From NCBI GenBank assembly GCA_903844635.1, contig CAIMUF010000021.1:1-54461 (forward strand): a stretch of DNA of 54,461 bases, given 5' to 3'. A model generated the notes under the pieces. It was not told where the DNA came from. It made no database searches and saw nothing but the letters and a program-made list of their open reading frames with translations. This document shows positions 35,958 through 43,866 of this stretch, one piece after another. The position numbers and the translations under genes are program-made. The DNA comes from an uncultured Sulfuricurvum sp. Lineage in GTDB: Bacteria > Campylobacterota > Campylobacteria > Campylobacterales > Sulfurimonadaceae. The number at the start of each line of letters is the position of its first letter. Position 1 is the first letter of the stretch.

Positions 35958-37001
35958 TTAAACCGTCCAAGCTCCATTACTATAGACAATCTCATCTCCA
36001 AGTGTAAAGGTTTGAGTGTCTGCAAAAACATCTACATGATAGGTACCATCTCGGCGTTTGAAGCCCGGTTTTCCATAAATACCATGTTTTGCCCCTAAGG
36101 ATAAATGGACACCGCACATGCGTTCATACGTTCCAGTATCGGCAACCGTACGCGTCTTACTAAAGGCCCTGTTGAGTCCAAGACCAAGCTCACGAACCCA
36201 GATAACACCGCCTTCATCCCTACGTATATTGGAAAGTATGAGATCAAATGCCGGAGTTGAATTTTCACACTCAATCACTTGCCCTTGCTCTATAATAAGA
36301 GTAATAGGTGTTTCAGGATAATTCAGTTTATAGGTAACATCTCCGAAACTAAAGATCTTTACACGTCCATTGACGGCTCGTAAATCTTGTGCTTCGGTGA
36401 ATACTTCACCCAGAGGAAACTGACCGCCGGTATTGGTCATATCCGTATAATCACCGATATTAAGCTTAGCCGACTCAAAAGGTGATCCATACACTAAAAG
36501 TTCTCCGCCAGTGTCAAGTACTCCTGTGGAAACAGAATCTATCTTGCTTTTGAGAGTACGACCCACATAACGATAATAATCGGAGTCATACGCTAATGAA
36601 TCAACATAGTAGGGTGCTTCATCATCTGACATACGACTGAGATGAGGATGCTCAATAACTTTGATTTTGCGCTTAAACAACTCGACACGTAAGCGAAAAG
36701 CATCAAGCCTAAAACTGGTAGATTGAACCAGTGCAACAAAATCAGATGGCTGTAACGTAAGTAATATTTCCAGAGTTTTCTCAGGTGTTTGCCCATTAAA
36801 ATCAATCAAAATAGCATCCGGTAAACAGCGCTTATATGCTTCCATCAAAATCCTAGATAATGTGCAATGTGTGTCATACACAACAACAGCTCGTTCATTC
36901 TTCGTATGATGAAAGACTTCATTCAAAAGACCATTTAGATGATTGTGGGCTAACATAATTAGCGACTCAAGGTCTTGTGAAGAGTGCAGACTATCATTCA
37001 T
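35958..37001 (-). CDS. M29-type metallo-aminopeptidase-like protein
   Basis: 347 residues from ATG 37001, behind AGGA at 8 bases; the longer frame has no support. The second half follows the M29 (aminopeptidase T/AmpS) pattern: G-E-V-F for the first Glu, R-E-L-G-L-G-L-N, Y-E-R-M for the second Glu, G-V-H-L-S-L-G for a His, the H-G-I-Y-G Tyr, and the Y-H-V-D-V-F His and Asp. All six expected metal/catalytic positions seem present. The N-terminal half is divergent, so substrate may differ from simple peptides. It is a single gene converging on yaeQ. Confidence 0.65.
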   Translation of the reverse strand: MNDSLHSSQDLESLIMLAHNHLNGLLNEVFHHTKNERAVVVYDTHCTLSRILMEAYKRCLPDAILIDFNGQTPEKTLEILLTLQPSDFVALVQSTSFRLDAFRLRVELFKRKIKVIEHPHLSRMSDDEAPYYVDSLAYDSDYYRYVGRTLKSKIDSVSTGVLDTGGELLVYGSPFESAKLNIGDYTDMTNTGGQFPLGEVFTEAQDLRAVNGRVKIFSFGDVTYKLNYPETPITLIIEQGQVIECENSTPAFDLILSNIRRDEGGVIWVRELGLGLNRAFSKTRTVADTGTYERMCGVHLSLGAKHGIYGKPGFKRRDGTYHVDVFADTQTFTLGDEIVYSNGAWTV

Positions 37002-37095
37002 AATTTTTTTCCTACCTGTGACGAAGATTAATGTCATTTGATAGACGAAGTATAGCTTAGCAGTCATATGAAGAACAAATGCTTAAAAAAATGTA

Positions 37096-37581
37096 TCATT
37101 TCACGATAAAATCAGTAAAATATACATGCTTTATCTTGCCATTTTTAAGATGCAAATTAACCTTACGCATAATTTCATTTTTTAATTTCTCATTCCCTTT
37201 ATTTTTTGAAATTATTTCTATATCTTTAGATGAGAGTATTGTAATAATAGTGTCTCGAATTATTGGCTTTTTTTCTTCCAGTTCTGCTGCAAGTGCTTCA
37301 TTCTCTATCTCAAAATTCATTGATATTTTAAGTGTACATTTCCCTTCTTTTGAACGTACATTGAGAACGAATTGATCAAGAGAGTAAATTTCTCCTATCT
37401 CCGAAAGAAATCTAGAATCTCCAGATTTATTTTTCATCTGTAAGATAACTTTATTTTTCATGTTACTATCAGCTATGGAATTATTATTATCCATTAGTAT
37501 GGTGCTTACAATGGCGCTAATGGAAATAATGACAATTATAAACAATAGAATTAAAAAAATTAATATTTTTCGAGCTTGCAT
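37096..37581 (-). CDS. FliL-like flagellar-associated protein
   Basis: 161 residues. One N-terminal membrane helix (about 5-28) and a periplasmic domain whose end, I-x-H-V-Y-F-T-D-F-I-V-K, matches the FliL C-terminus, with the preceding I-Y-S-L-D-Q-F-V-L-N-V and I-I-R-D-T-I-I-T-I-L-S-S-K also typical. FliL sits around the stator and supports torque. No other flagellar gene is near, so it may be a second, stand-alone FliL paralogue. An ATG with a modest ribosome site begins it. Confidence 0.75.
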   Translation of the reverse strand: MQARKILIFLILLFIIVIISISAIVSTILMDNNNSIADSNMKNKVILQMKNKSGDSRFLSEIGEIYSLDQFVLNVRSKEGKCTLKISMNFEIENEALAAELEEKKPIIRDTIITILSSKDIEIISKNKGNEKLKNEIMRKVNLHLKNGKIKHVYFTDFIVK

Positions 37582-37634
37582 TGACAGTTCCTTTTAGAAT
37601 ACTTTTATTGTACAAACCAATATTATCACCGCTT

Positions 37635-37656
37635 TGTTGCAGTTGTGTTGCATTTT
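37635..37656 (+). promoter_or_regulatory. 22-bp direct-repeat element, copy 1 (candidate regulator site)
   Basis: Two TGTTGCA units, 37635-37641 and 37646-37652, are separated by four bases and followed by TTTT. The 11-bp period puts both half-sites on one face of the helix, the usual layout for response-regulator dimers. Copy 2 at 42955-42976 matches in 20 of 22 positions. This copy is 127 bases before the small gene that opens the signalling cluster. Confidence 0.6.
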
Positions 37657-37748
37657 GAAGGTATTTTTATTTGATATAAATAAAATTAAAATCCATAAAA
37701 TTCAGTCTTCTGACAGCATAAACGCCTTAATATGCTTCACTTATCTAG

Positions 37749-37754
37749 TATAAA
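37749..37754 (+). promoter_or_regulatory. Candidate -10 box of the signalling cluster
   Basis: TATAAA 28 bases before the ATG at 37783, about 92 bases after the direct-repeat element. A TATAAT at 37776-37781 style position overlaps the ribosome site and is too close to serve. Confidence 0.35.
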
Positions 37755-37782
37755 AAATTGAAAAATATAATGGAGACTAAAA

Positions 37783-38001
37783 ATGAAAAATATTAAGCCG
37801 CTTTTTGATTGGGCGAAAGCAAATGGAGAATCGAAAATTGTTGATCGTATTTTATTAAAACTTTTGCCTGAATTATTAAAATATAATCAAAAAATGACAG
37901 CTGATATGGTTGAAAATGCCGAAGAACTTTTGGTGGAAGAATCATTGTATGCTCTAGTAAAACAAACTGCTGAAAATATTGTAGGTGATCACTATGAATA
38001 A
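37783..38001 (+). CDS. Small protein opening the V4R/kinase cluster
   Basis: 72 residues with a GGAG ribosome site 7 bases upstream. Predicted to be all helical, soluble, with no Cys and an acidic second half. No family recognised. Its last 8 bases overlap the start of the V4R-like sensor gene, so the two are made together; a partner or adaptor of the sensor is the natural guess. Confidence 0.65.
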   Translation: MKNIKPLFDWAKANGESKIVDRILLKLLPELLKYNQKMTADMVENAEELLVEESLYALVKQTAENIVGDHYE

Positions 38002-39244
38002 GCAATCTGAATTGTTATTCGATATCAACCATTTTAATTTTGATGTTGAACACAATTATATTGAGGTTGCAGGTGAGGCTATGATTTTTCACTGCCACCA
38101 TTACATCAACTATCTACAGCGTTCCATCTTGGATGCTGAGTACATTGAGAGTCATTTATTTCTCATTGGTTCGGCTGCCGATGCGGTTTATAATCAGCTC
38201 AGTTCACTTTGTAACGGTTTGGATGTAGAATCTTCCAAGCGATTGGCAGAGCAGATGTATAAAGCGTTCGGTTATGGGTTGATTGATTTGTCTTCGATGA
38301 ATGAAAATGGCATTGAATTGCAAAGTGATAAATCGTTTTTTTCAAAAACATGGCTAATGAAATTTGGTGCGAGTCAAAAACCGGTTGATTATTATACAAC
38401 GGGATATTTGGCTGCTGCGTATGCAGTGATTTACCATAAGCCGCTTAATGAGATTCAAGCAACACAAACAGAATGTATGGCTTGTGGGGCATTGGCCAAT
38501 AGCCATTCAATCAAAAGCGGAAAAGGAAATTTTACTACCTATCCTCCAAAAGAGAAGACTGTTTTTAAAAACATTCCTAAGCTCAAGCTTGGTTGGGAGC
38601 ATGAAGATACGATTAGCAATACATTTTTAGGGGCACATGCCAGTTTTGTTGGAAACGATGAGGGTCTCATTCCTGCATTTGGTGTTTATCTTGTTCGCAA
38701 TCAAAGTGATTACGTCAATCGACTTCAGTTTGAGTTTATCAAAGCGATGGGAGAAATCGCAGGAGAGTATGGTGAAAAACTAGGGAGCGAACTTCTATTG
38801 GAAGCTGGCCATGCTTGCGGATTTTTCACGTACAGCGGATTGATGACATCCAAAGAGTGGGAGGGAGCGGTTAAGCCTTACCTAAAAACAAAAGAGGATT
38901 GGATAAGAGGGCTTATATCTGTCATTAATACCATGGGTTGGGGCTATCATACCATTGTGGAGCTTTCACCAGATAAAGCAATTTTTCGTAATTATAATGA
39001 TTTTGAAGATCTTAGCTTTGTTCGTATGTACGGCAAGAGCAACCATCCTGTTCATTGGGCTAATAGTGGTGGTTTTACAGGATTGATGCAGTTGATTTAT
39101 AATACCGATTTGGTCACAGGAAATCCTATTGAAAGTGAAGAAGGATTTTTTCAAATGCGACGATCTCATATGGCTTACGAAACAAATATGTCCAAAGGAA
39201 TTTCCTGTGGCGATGATTATTTGGAAGTTGAAGTGTATCGGTAG
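37994..39244 (+). CDS. Soluble sensor with two V4R-like domains
   Basis: 416 residues from ATG 37994 (AGGTG 6 bases upstream). The protein looks like two related halves. Each ends in a V4R-like stretch: first Y-T-T-G-Y-L-A-A-A-Y-A-V-I-Y followed by T-E-C-M-A-C-G-A, second G-G-F-T-G-L-M-Q-L-I-Y followed by G-I-S-C-G-D-D-Y-L. V4R (4-vinyl-reductase-like) domains bind small hydrophobic or aromatic ligands and often feed signalling proteins. No membrane helix. The histidine kinase gene starts 3 bases later, so the protein is most likely its input partner. The V4R call is by pattern and only moderately sure. Confidence 0.6.
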   Translation: MNKQSELLFDINHFNFDVEHNYIEVAGEAMIFHCHHYINYLQRSILDAEYIESHLFLIGSAADAVYNQLSSLCNGLDVESSKRLAEQMYKAFGYGLIDLSSMNENGIELQSDKSFFSKTWLMKFGASQKPVDYYTTGYLAAAYAVIYHKPLNEIQATQTECMACGALANSHSIKSGKGNFTTYPPKEKTVFKNIPKLKLGWEHEDTISNTFLGAHASFVGNDEGLIPAFGVYLVRNQSDYVNRLQFEFIKAMGEIAGEYGEKLGSELLLEAGHACGFFTYSGLMTSKEWEGAVKPYLKTKEDWIRGLISVINTMGWGYHTIVELSPDKAIFRNYNDFEDLSFVRMYGKSNHPVHWANSGGFTGLMQLIYNTDLVTGNPIESEEGFFQMRRSHMAYETNMSKGISCGDDYLEVEVYR

Positions 39245-39247
39245 ACG

Positions 39248-40231
39248 ATGAAATCAGATCAACAGTTGAAAGACAAAGAAGATAAATTAGATCAGATTGT
39301 GTTCTTAATGGAGCAGTGTACTCTTCAAAAAATGGAGCTAGAAGCTGAACTTAAACAAATAAAAGAAGCTCAAGCGGAACAAAATGCAGTGAAGGAAAAG
39401 ATTCAGCGTTCCAATGCGATTTTATTACAAAGTGTTCAAGCCAGGTCTAAAGAACTCGAAGAAATTAATTATTCTCTTGATCAGAGAATCAAAGAAGAGA
39501 TTGAAAAAAGTAAAAAACAAGTCCAAACTCTTCTGCATCAAAGCCGACTTATTGCGATGGGGGAAATGATTGGTAATATTGCCCATCAATGGCGTCAACC
39601 GCTCAATGTTTTAGGGCTAAAAATTCAAGATATTGAGGCAGCATATACTTATGGCGAGCTCAATGAGGACTATATTCAAGAAATGACCTCCGAATCAATG
39701 AAGCAGATCAATTATATGTCAAAAACCATTGATGATTTTCGAGATTTTGTCAATCCAAACAAGGCTGAAAATAATTTCGAAGTTAGTGCTTGTGTCGATG
39801 ACGCAATCAAATTACTCAAAGGAAGTCTCAATGTATCTGCTATAACGATAGAGATTGAACATTCATCTCAAATGGCTAGAATTAGAGGTAGTGCCGGAGA
39901 ATTGAAACAGGTTATTGTGAATTTACTCAATAATTCGAGAGATGCTTTTTTAGAAACGGATGCTAAAAATCGTCATATTATCATTACTACCAATAGTGAT
40001 GAGTTGAACTCTATCATTACTTTGGAGGATAATGCGGGAGGGATTCCTTCGGGTGTAATTCATCGGATTTTTGAACCTTATTTTACAACAAAAGAGGAAG
40101 GAAAGGGTACCGGAATCGGATTGTATATGTCCTATATGATCATTCATGATAAAATGGAAGGAAATATCATTGTTGAAAATATACGTGATGGAGTACTCTT
40201 TACGATAACTCTCCCTAAATTTTACGAATAA
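39248..40231 (+). CDS. Soluble histidine kinase, HWRQP type
   Basis: 327 residues, no membrane helix. A long coiled coil (about 5-100) leads to the H-box G-N-I-A-H-Q-W-R-Q-P with phospho-accepting His113, then the ATPase domain with the N-box N-L-L-N-N-S-R-D-A, D-N-A-G-G-I, F-E-P-Y-F-T-T-K and G-T-G-I-G-L-Y. All catalytic boxes intact. Lacking its own sensor, it probably reads the V4R-like protein encoded 3 bases upstream; the following hybrid kinase, with an N-terminal receiver, is the obvious phospho-acceptor. Confidence 0.9.
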   Translation: MKSDQQLKDKEDKLDQIVFLMEQCTLQKMELEAELKQIKEAQAEQNAVKEKIQRSNAILLQSVQARSKELEEINYSLDQRIKEEIEKSKKQVQTLLHQSRLIAMGEMIGNIAHQWRQPLNVLGLKIQDIEAAYTYGELNEDYIQEMTSESMKQINYMSKTIDDFRDFVNPNKAENNFEVSACVDDAIKLLKGSLNVSAITIEIEHSSQMARIRGSAGELKQVIVNLLNNSRDAFLETDAKNRHIIITTNSDELNSIITLEDNAGGIPSGVIHRIFEPYFTTKEEGKGTGIGLYMSYMIIHDKMEGNIIVENIRDGVLFTITLPKFYE

Positions 40232-40246
40232 TTTTACAGATTTATT

Positions 40247-42922
40247 ATGAAAACACATGAGGTGAGGCACGTGAAAGATCAAAAAAAGTTTTGTATTTCA
40301 GTTTTAGTGGTTGAAGATGAACCGGAGATATTAAAAAGTCTTGTTCAAATTTTATCCCGTATGGTTGAAAATGTCTATAGTGCTAAAAATGGGATTGAAG
40401 CATTTGAATGCTATCATCGAGAGATGATTGATTTAATTATTAGCGATATTGACATGCCTCAAATGAGCGGAATTGAGCTTTTAAAATTGGTACGCCAAGT
40501 CGATCGTCGTCTTCCATTTATATTATCCACCGGACTCAAAAGCCTTGATATTCTAACGGAAGCGATTGAACACGGAATTAGTGCATTTTTACCCAAACCA
40601 CTTCAACTCAAAGATCTGATTTCTAAAGTAGAAGATATTGCTCAAAATAAAGAGTTGGAAAAAAAGGTTCTAGAAGAGCAAAAAAAACTTAATACGATTC
40701 TCAATCATGTGGACAGTATTGTTGTTATGGTAAGTTTAAGTGAGAAACTGCTTTTTATGAATCAAAAGTTTTTTGATATCTTCCCTTATGACAGTTTTGA
40801 TGAGTATCGCGAACAATATGATTGTATCTGTGATATGTTTGAGAGTGCTGAAGGACTGATCCAATCCACAATAGGAGACCAGTATTGGATTGCTTATATC
40901 AATGAACATCCTCTACAAACACATCATGTCATGATGATTGATAAAGATCATAATGAGCGGATTTTTTCCGTATCTGTTCAATCACTAGACAAAGATGAAC
41001 TTTATGTTGTAACTTTTGCTGATGTCACCGAATTGCAGCGTGCTAAAGATGAAGCAAAATTGGCAGCTAAAATGAAAGGTGAATTCTTGGCCAATATGAG
41101 CCATGAAATCCGAACTCCAATGAATGGGATTTTAGGGTTTACCAATTTACTTGAAAAAAGCGGTTTAAGCGATAAACAGCAGCGTTATATTGAAATAATC
41201 AATGGTAGTACAATGACTTTACTGGCGATTATTAATGATATTCTGGATTTTTCAAAGTTGGAAAGCGGTAAATTAGAGTTAGAGCTTCTTCCCTATGATC
41301 CTATTGTTGAGATGAATAAGCTTGCTCAATTATTCGTTCCGAGATTGGAAGAAAAGAACATTCGATTTAAAGTGAAAATTGATCCATTGATCAGCGAGTG
41401 TATTTATATTGATCTACTGCGTATTCAGCAAATTATTTCAAACCTGTTAAGCAATGCCATTAAGTTTACATCTCATGATGGGGAAATTATTTTCGAAGTT
41501 ATTCTTTTAGAAAAAATGGAAAACTCTTTATCCATACGTATTGGTGTTCGTGATAACGGCATTGGAATTACGGCACAGCAGCAAGAAAAAATCTTTGAGG
41601 CATTTGGTCAGGCAGATGGATCGACAACTCGAAAATTTGGTGGGACCGGTCTTGGACTCTCAATTTGCTCTTATTTAGTTGGTTTGATGAACAGTTCAAT
41701 ACACGTTGAAAGTATTTACAGCGAAGGAAGCTATTTTTATTTTGATCTTCCAGTCAGCGTGTGCCATGTTGAGGCCACAATGGTATCTTATTTTAAAAAT
41801 AGGATTATCAGAATCATTAAAACAAGCCAAGATATGTCATGTCAGGAAAAGGTAATTGCGTACATATCACAGCTAAATCTGCCTTATGTTTTACAAGAAT
41901 CCTTGCAAGAATCTCCTAGAACTGATGTCTATGTCGTGTTTTGTGATACTGATCCTCAACTGATTGAGATTCTTCAAAATCGAAAGAATGATATTGTCTT
42001 CATTTGCAGTGAAACAGAGATGGAAGAGCAATTTGATTCGGTTTTACATATTAGCGGACTGGATAATAACTTTTCTGCACTCTATAACGCTTTATTAACC
42101 GTTTCGACAAAGGAAGGCGGTCACGGTTCGACCGTAAAATCTTGCAATAAGTTTTTAACATTTAGTGGAAAAGTACTCGTTGCAGAAGATAATCCAACAA
42201 ATCAGTTACTTATCAGAGAATATTTTAACAACTACAATTTGGAGGCTGATATAGTAGAAAATGGTCAAGAAGCTGTTGATATTGTCCGTTCAAATAAATA
42301 TGATTTAATTTTAATGGACATTAATATGCCAGTAATGTGTGGAAGTGAAGCATTACACCATATACGTGCTAATGGAATCAAAACACCTATTGTTGCTTTG
42401 ACTGCGAATGCAATGGCTGGAGACAAAGAACGATTTTTAAAAGAAGGCTTTAATCGATACCTCTCTAAACCAATTATCCAAGAAGAGTTAGAGTCAGTGC
42501 TCAGTAAATATCTCTTATCAAAAATTGTCGAGCAGAATACTCCGGTAGTAGAGGCTTTAGAAACCAGAGAGATGATATTTGAATTGTTAGACATGGAACT
42601 TATACAAAAAAAACTTCCTTTTCCAAAAGCAATAATCCAAAAATTATTTCAAAGTTTCTTGAGTAATTCAGATAATTCTTTGATGCGGTTAAAGATAGCT
42701 GTTGATGAAAAAGACATAGAAAAGATACGTCAAGCATCACATTCACTAAAAGGTGTAATAGGTAATTTACATATCGAATCAATGCGCAAATTGGCAGAAG
42801 AAATGGAGCATAAAAGCAGAAATGGTGAGATCAATGGTATCCATGAACTTTATGCAGATTTCGAAGAAAAAATGTTCCGTTTACAACTGGAAATTAAGAC
42901 TTTTTTACTTGTAAACGATTAG
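40247..42922 (+). CDS. Hybrid kinase: receiver-PAS-like-HisKA-ATPase-receiver-HPt
   Basis: 891 residues. In order: receiver with Asp67 (L-I-I-S-D-I-D-M-P) at about 15-135; a PAS-like region (about 145-265); HisKA with His286 in N-M-S-H-E-I-R-T-P-M-N-G; ATPase with S-N-A-I-K-F-T, D-N-G-I-G-I and G-G-T-G-L-G-L-S; a divergent, non-phosphorylatable pseudo-receiver-like stretch (about 510-620); a second receiver with Asp691 (L-I-L-M-D-I-N-M-P); and HPt with His832 (A-S-H-S-L-K-G). It can carry a complete relay but has no DNA-binding or enzymatic output, so the final acceptor is elsewhere. ATG 40247 lacks a ribosome site; GTG 40271 is an alternative start. Confidence 0.9.
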   Translation: MKTHEVRHVKDQKKFCISVLVVEDEPEILKSLVQILSRMVENVYSAKNGIEAFECYHREMIDLIISDIDMPQMSGIELLKLVRQVDRRLPFILSTGLKSLDILTEAIEHGISAFLPKPLQLKDLISKVEDIAQNKELEKKVLEEQKKLNTILNHVDSIVVMVSLSEKLLFMNQKFFDIFPYDSFDEYREQYDCICDMFESAEGLIQSTIGDQYWIAYINEHPLQTHHVMMIDKDHNERIFSVSVQSLDKDELYVVTFADVTELQRAKDEAKLAAKMKGEFLANMSHEIRTPMNGILGFTNLLEKSGLSDKQQRYIEIINGSTMTLLAIINDILDFSKLESGKLELELLPYDPIVEMNKLAQLFVPRLEEKNIRFKVKIDPLISECIYIDLLRIQQIISNLLSNAIKFTSHDGEIIFEVILLEKMENSLSIRIGVRDNGIGITAQQQEKIFEAFGQADGSTTRKFGGTGLGLSICSYLVGLMNSSIHVESIYSEGSYFYFDLPVSVCHVEATMVSYFKNRIIRIIKTSQDMSCQEKVIAYISQLNLPYVLQESLQESPRTDVYVVFCDTDPQLIEILQNRKNDIVFICSETEMEEQFDSVLHISGLDNNFSALYNALLTVSTKEGGHGSTVKSCNKFLTFSGKVLVAEDNPTNQLLIREYFNNYNLEADIVENGQEAVDIVRSNKYDLILMDINMPVMCGSEALHHIRANGIKTPIVALTANAMAGDKERFLKEGFNRYLSKPIIQEELESVLSKYLLSKIVEQNTPVVEALETREMIFELLDMELIQKKLPFPKAIIQKLFQSFLSNSDNSLMRLKIAVDEKDIEKIRQASHSLKGVIGNLHIESMRKLAEEMEHKSRNGEINGIHELYADFEEKMFRLQLEIKTFLLVND

Positions 42923-42954
42923 CAATTTCACTTTTTAGAGCTAATATGGAAATT

Positions 42955-42976
42955 AAAATGCAACACGATTGCAACA
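42955..42976 (-). promoter_or_regulatory. 22-bp direct-repeat element, copy 2 (candidate regulator site)
   Basis: On the minus strand it reads TGTTGCA, four bases, TGTTGCA, TTTT; 20 of 22 positions match copy 1 at 37635. The orientation relative to the downstream gene is opposite to copy 1. It lies 69 bases before the PhnD-like start and 33 after the hybrid kinase stop. Confidence 0.6.
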
Positions 42977-43044
42977 TAAAGTCATCATAATACGAATGGA
43001 ATTAGTCGATGTAATGTATTAAGATAAAATGTAGGAGGATAATA

Positions 43045-43866
43045 TTGAATAAATTATTTCTTTTTATTGTGCTTGTTGTCGGAATGATAGGGGCAGTGAA
43101 TGCTGCCCAAAAGTTTACGGTATCGGTTGTACCTCAGATGCAATCCATGGAGATTCAACAAACATGGGGACCCTTTCTTAAAGAGCTAGGTGAAAAGACG
43201 GGATTTGAGTTTGAATTACGTCATTATAAGACAATTCCTTTGTTTGAAAAAGCATTGAGTGAGGGTGAACCTGATATCGCGTTCATGAACCCCTATCATG
43301 CTGTGATGGCATATGAATGGGAAAAATATGAGCCGATCATTCATGATAAAAAAGGGCTTGTTGGCATATTGGTTGTTAAAGAGGGGGGCAATATAAAGCA
43401 GCTTTCGGATCTTAATGGAGAAAATATTGCTTTTCCTGCACCCAATGCTTTTGCTGCCTCGTTGTACATGCGTGCTTTATTGGAAAAACGTGAGCACATC
43501 AAGTTTAAACCTGTCTACGTAAAAACGCACACCAATGTGTACAGAAATGTTATGTTTTCACTGATGCCAGCAGGTGGCGGTGTTAATAACACTTTTAATC
43601 GTGAAGAACCGGAAGTGCGCCAGAAGTTAAAAATACTTTATACTACGCAGCCAACTGCTCCTCATCCTCTATGTGTTCATCCTAGAGTCGGTAAAAAAAC
43701 AATGCTCAGTATTCAGCAAGCTATATTGGATATGGGAAGAAATCCAGTTAATAAAAAATTATTGGATGATATTCAGATTCCAACTCCCGTAATCGCTGAT
43801 TATTCCAATGAATATCTTCCACTGAAAAAATTAAAAATTGAGGATTATGTTGTTTTGGATTATTAA
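43045..43866 (+). CDS. Periplasmic PhnD-like binding protein (sensor partner)
   Basis: 273 residues starting at TTG 43045, set by a strong GGAGG 6 bases upstream. A signal peptide (about 1-21, ending A-N-A-A) precedes the PhnD/phosphite-phosphonate binding fold: P-D-I-A-F-M-N-P-Y-H-A-V, A-F-P-A-P-N-A-F-A-A-S, then A-G-G-G-V-N-N-T-F. No permease or ATPase genes lie nearby; instead the next gene, overlapping by 20 bases, is a membrane histidine kinase. It thus more likely presents a ligand to that kinase than feeds a transporter. The ligand (phosphonate, phosphite, phosphate or another oxyanion) cannot be told. Confidence 0.85.
   Translation: MNKLFLFIVLVVGMIGAVNAAQKFTVSVVPQMQSMEIQQTWGPFLKELGEKTGFEFELRHYKTIPLFEKALSEGEPDIAFMNPYHAVMAYEWEKYEPIIHDKKGLVGILVVKEGGNIKQLSDLNGENIAFPAPNAFAASLYMRALLEKREHIKFKPVYVKTHTNVYRNVMFSLMPAGGGVNNTFNREEPEVRQKLKILYTTQPTAPHPLCVHPRVGKKTMLSIQQAILDMGRNPVNKKLLDDIQIPTPVIADYSNEYLPLKKLKIEDYVVLDY

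Noticed and set aside
42955-42976. Direct repeat as a Pho box
   Set aside because: Geometry (7-4-7) is similar, but the TGTTGCA sequence differs from known Pho boxes; only the neutral label is justified.
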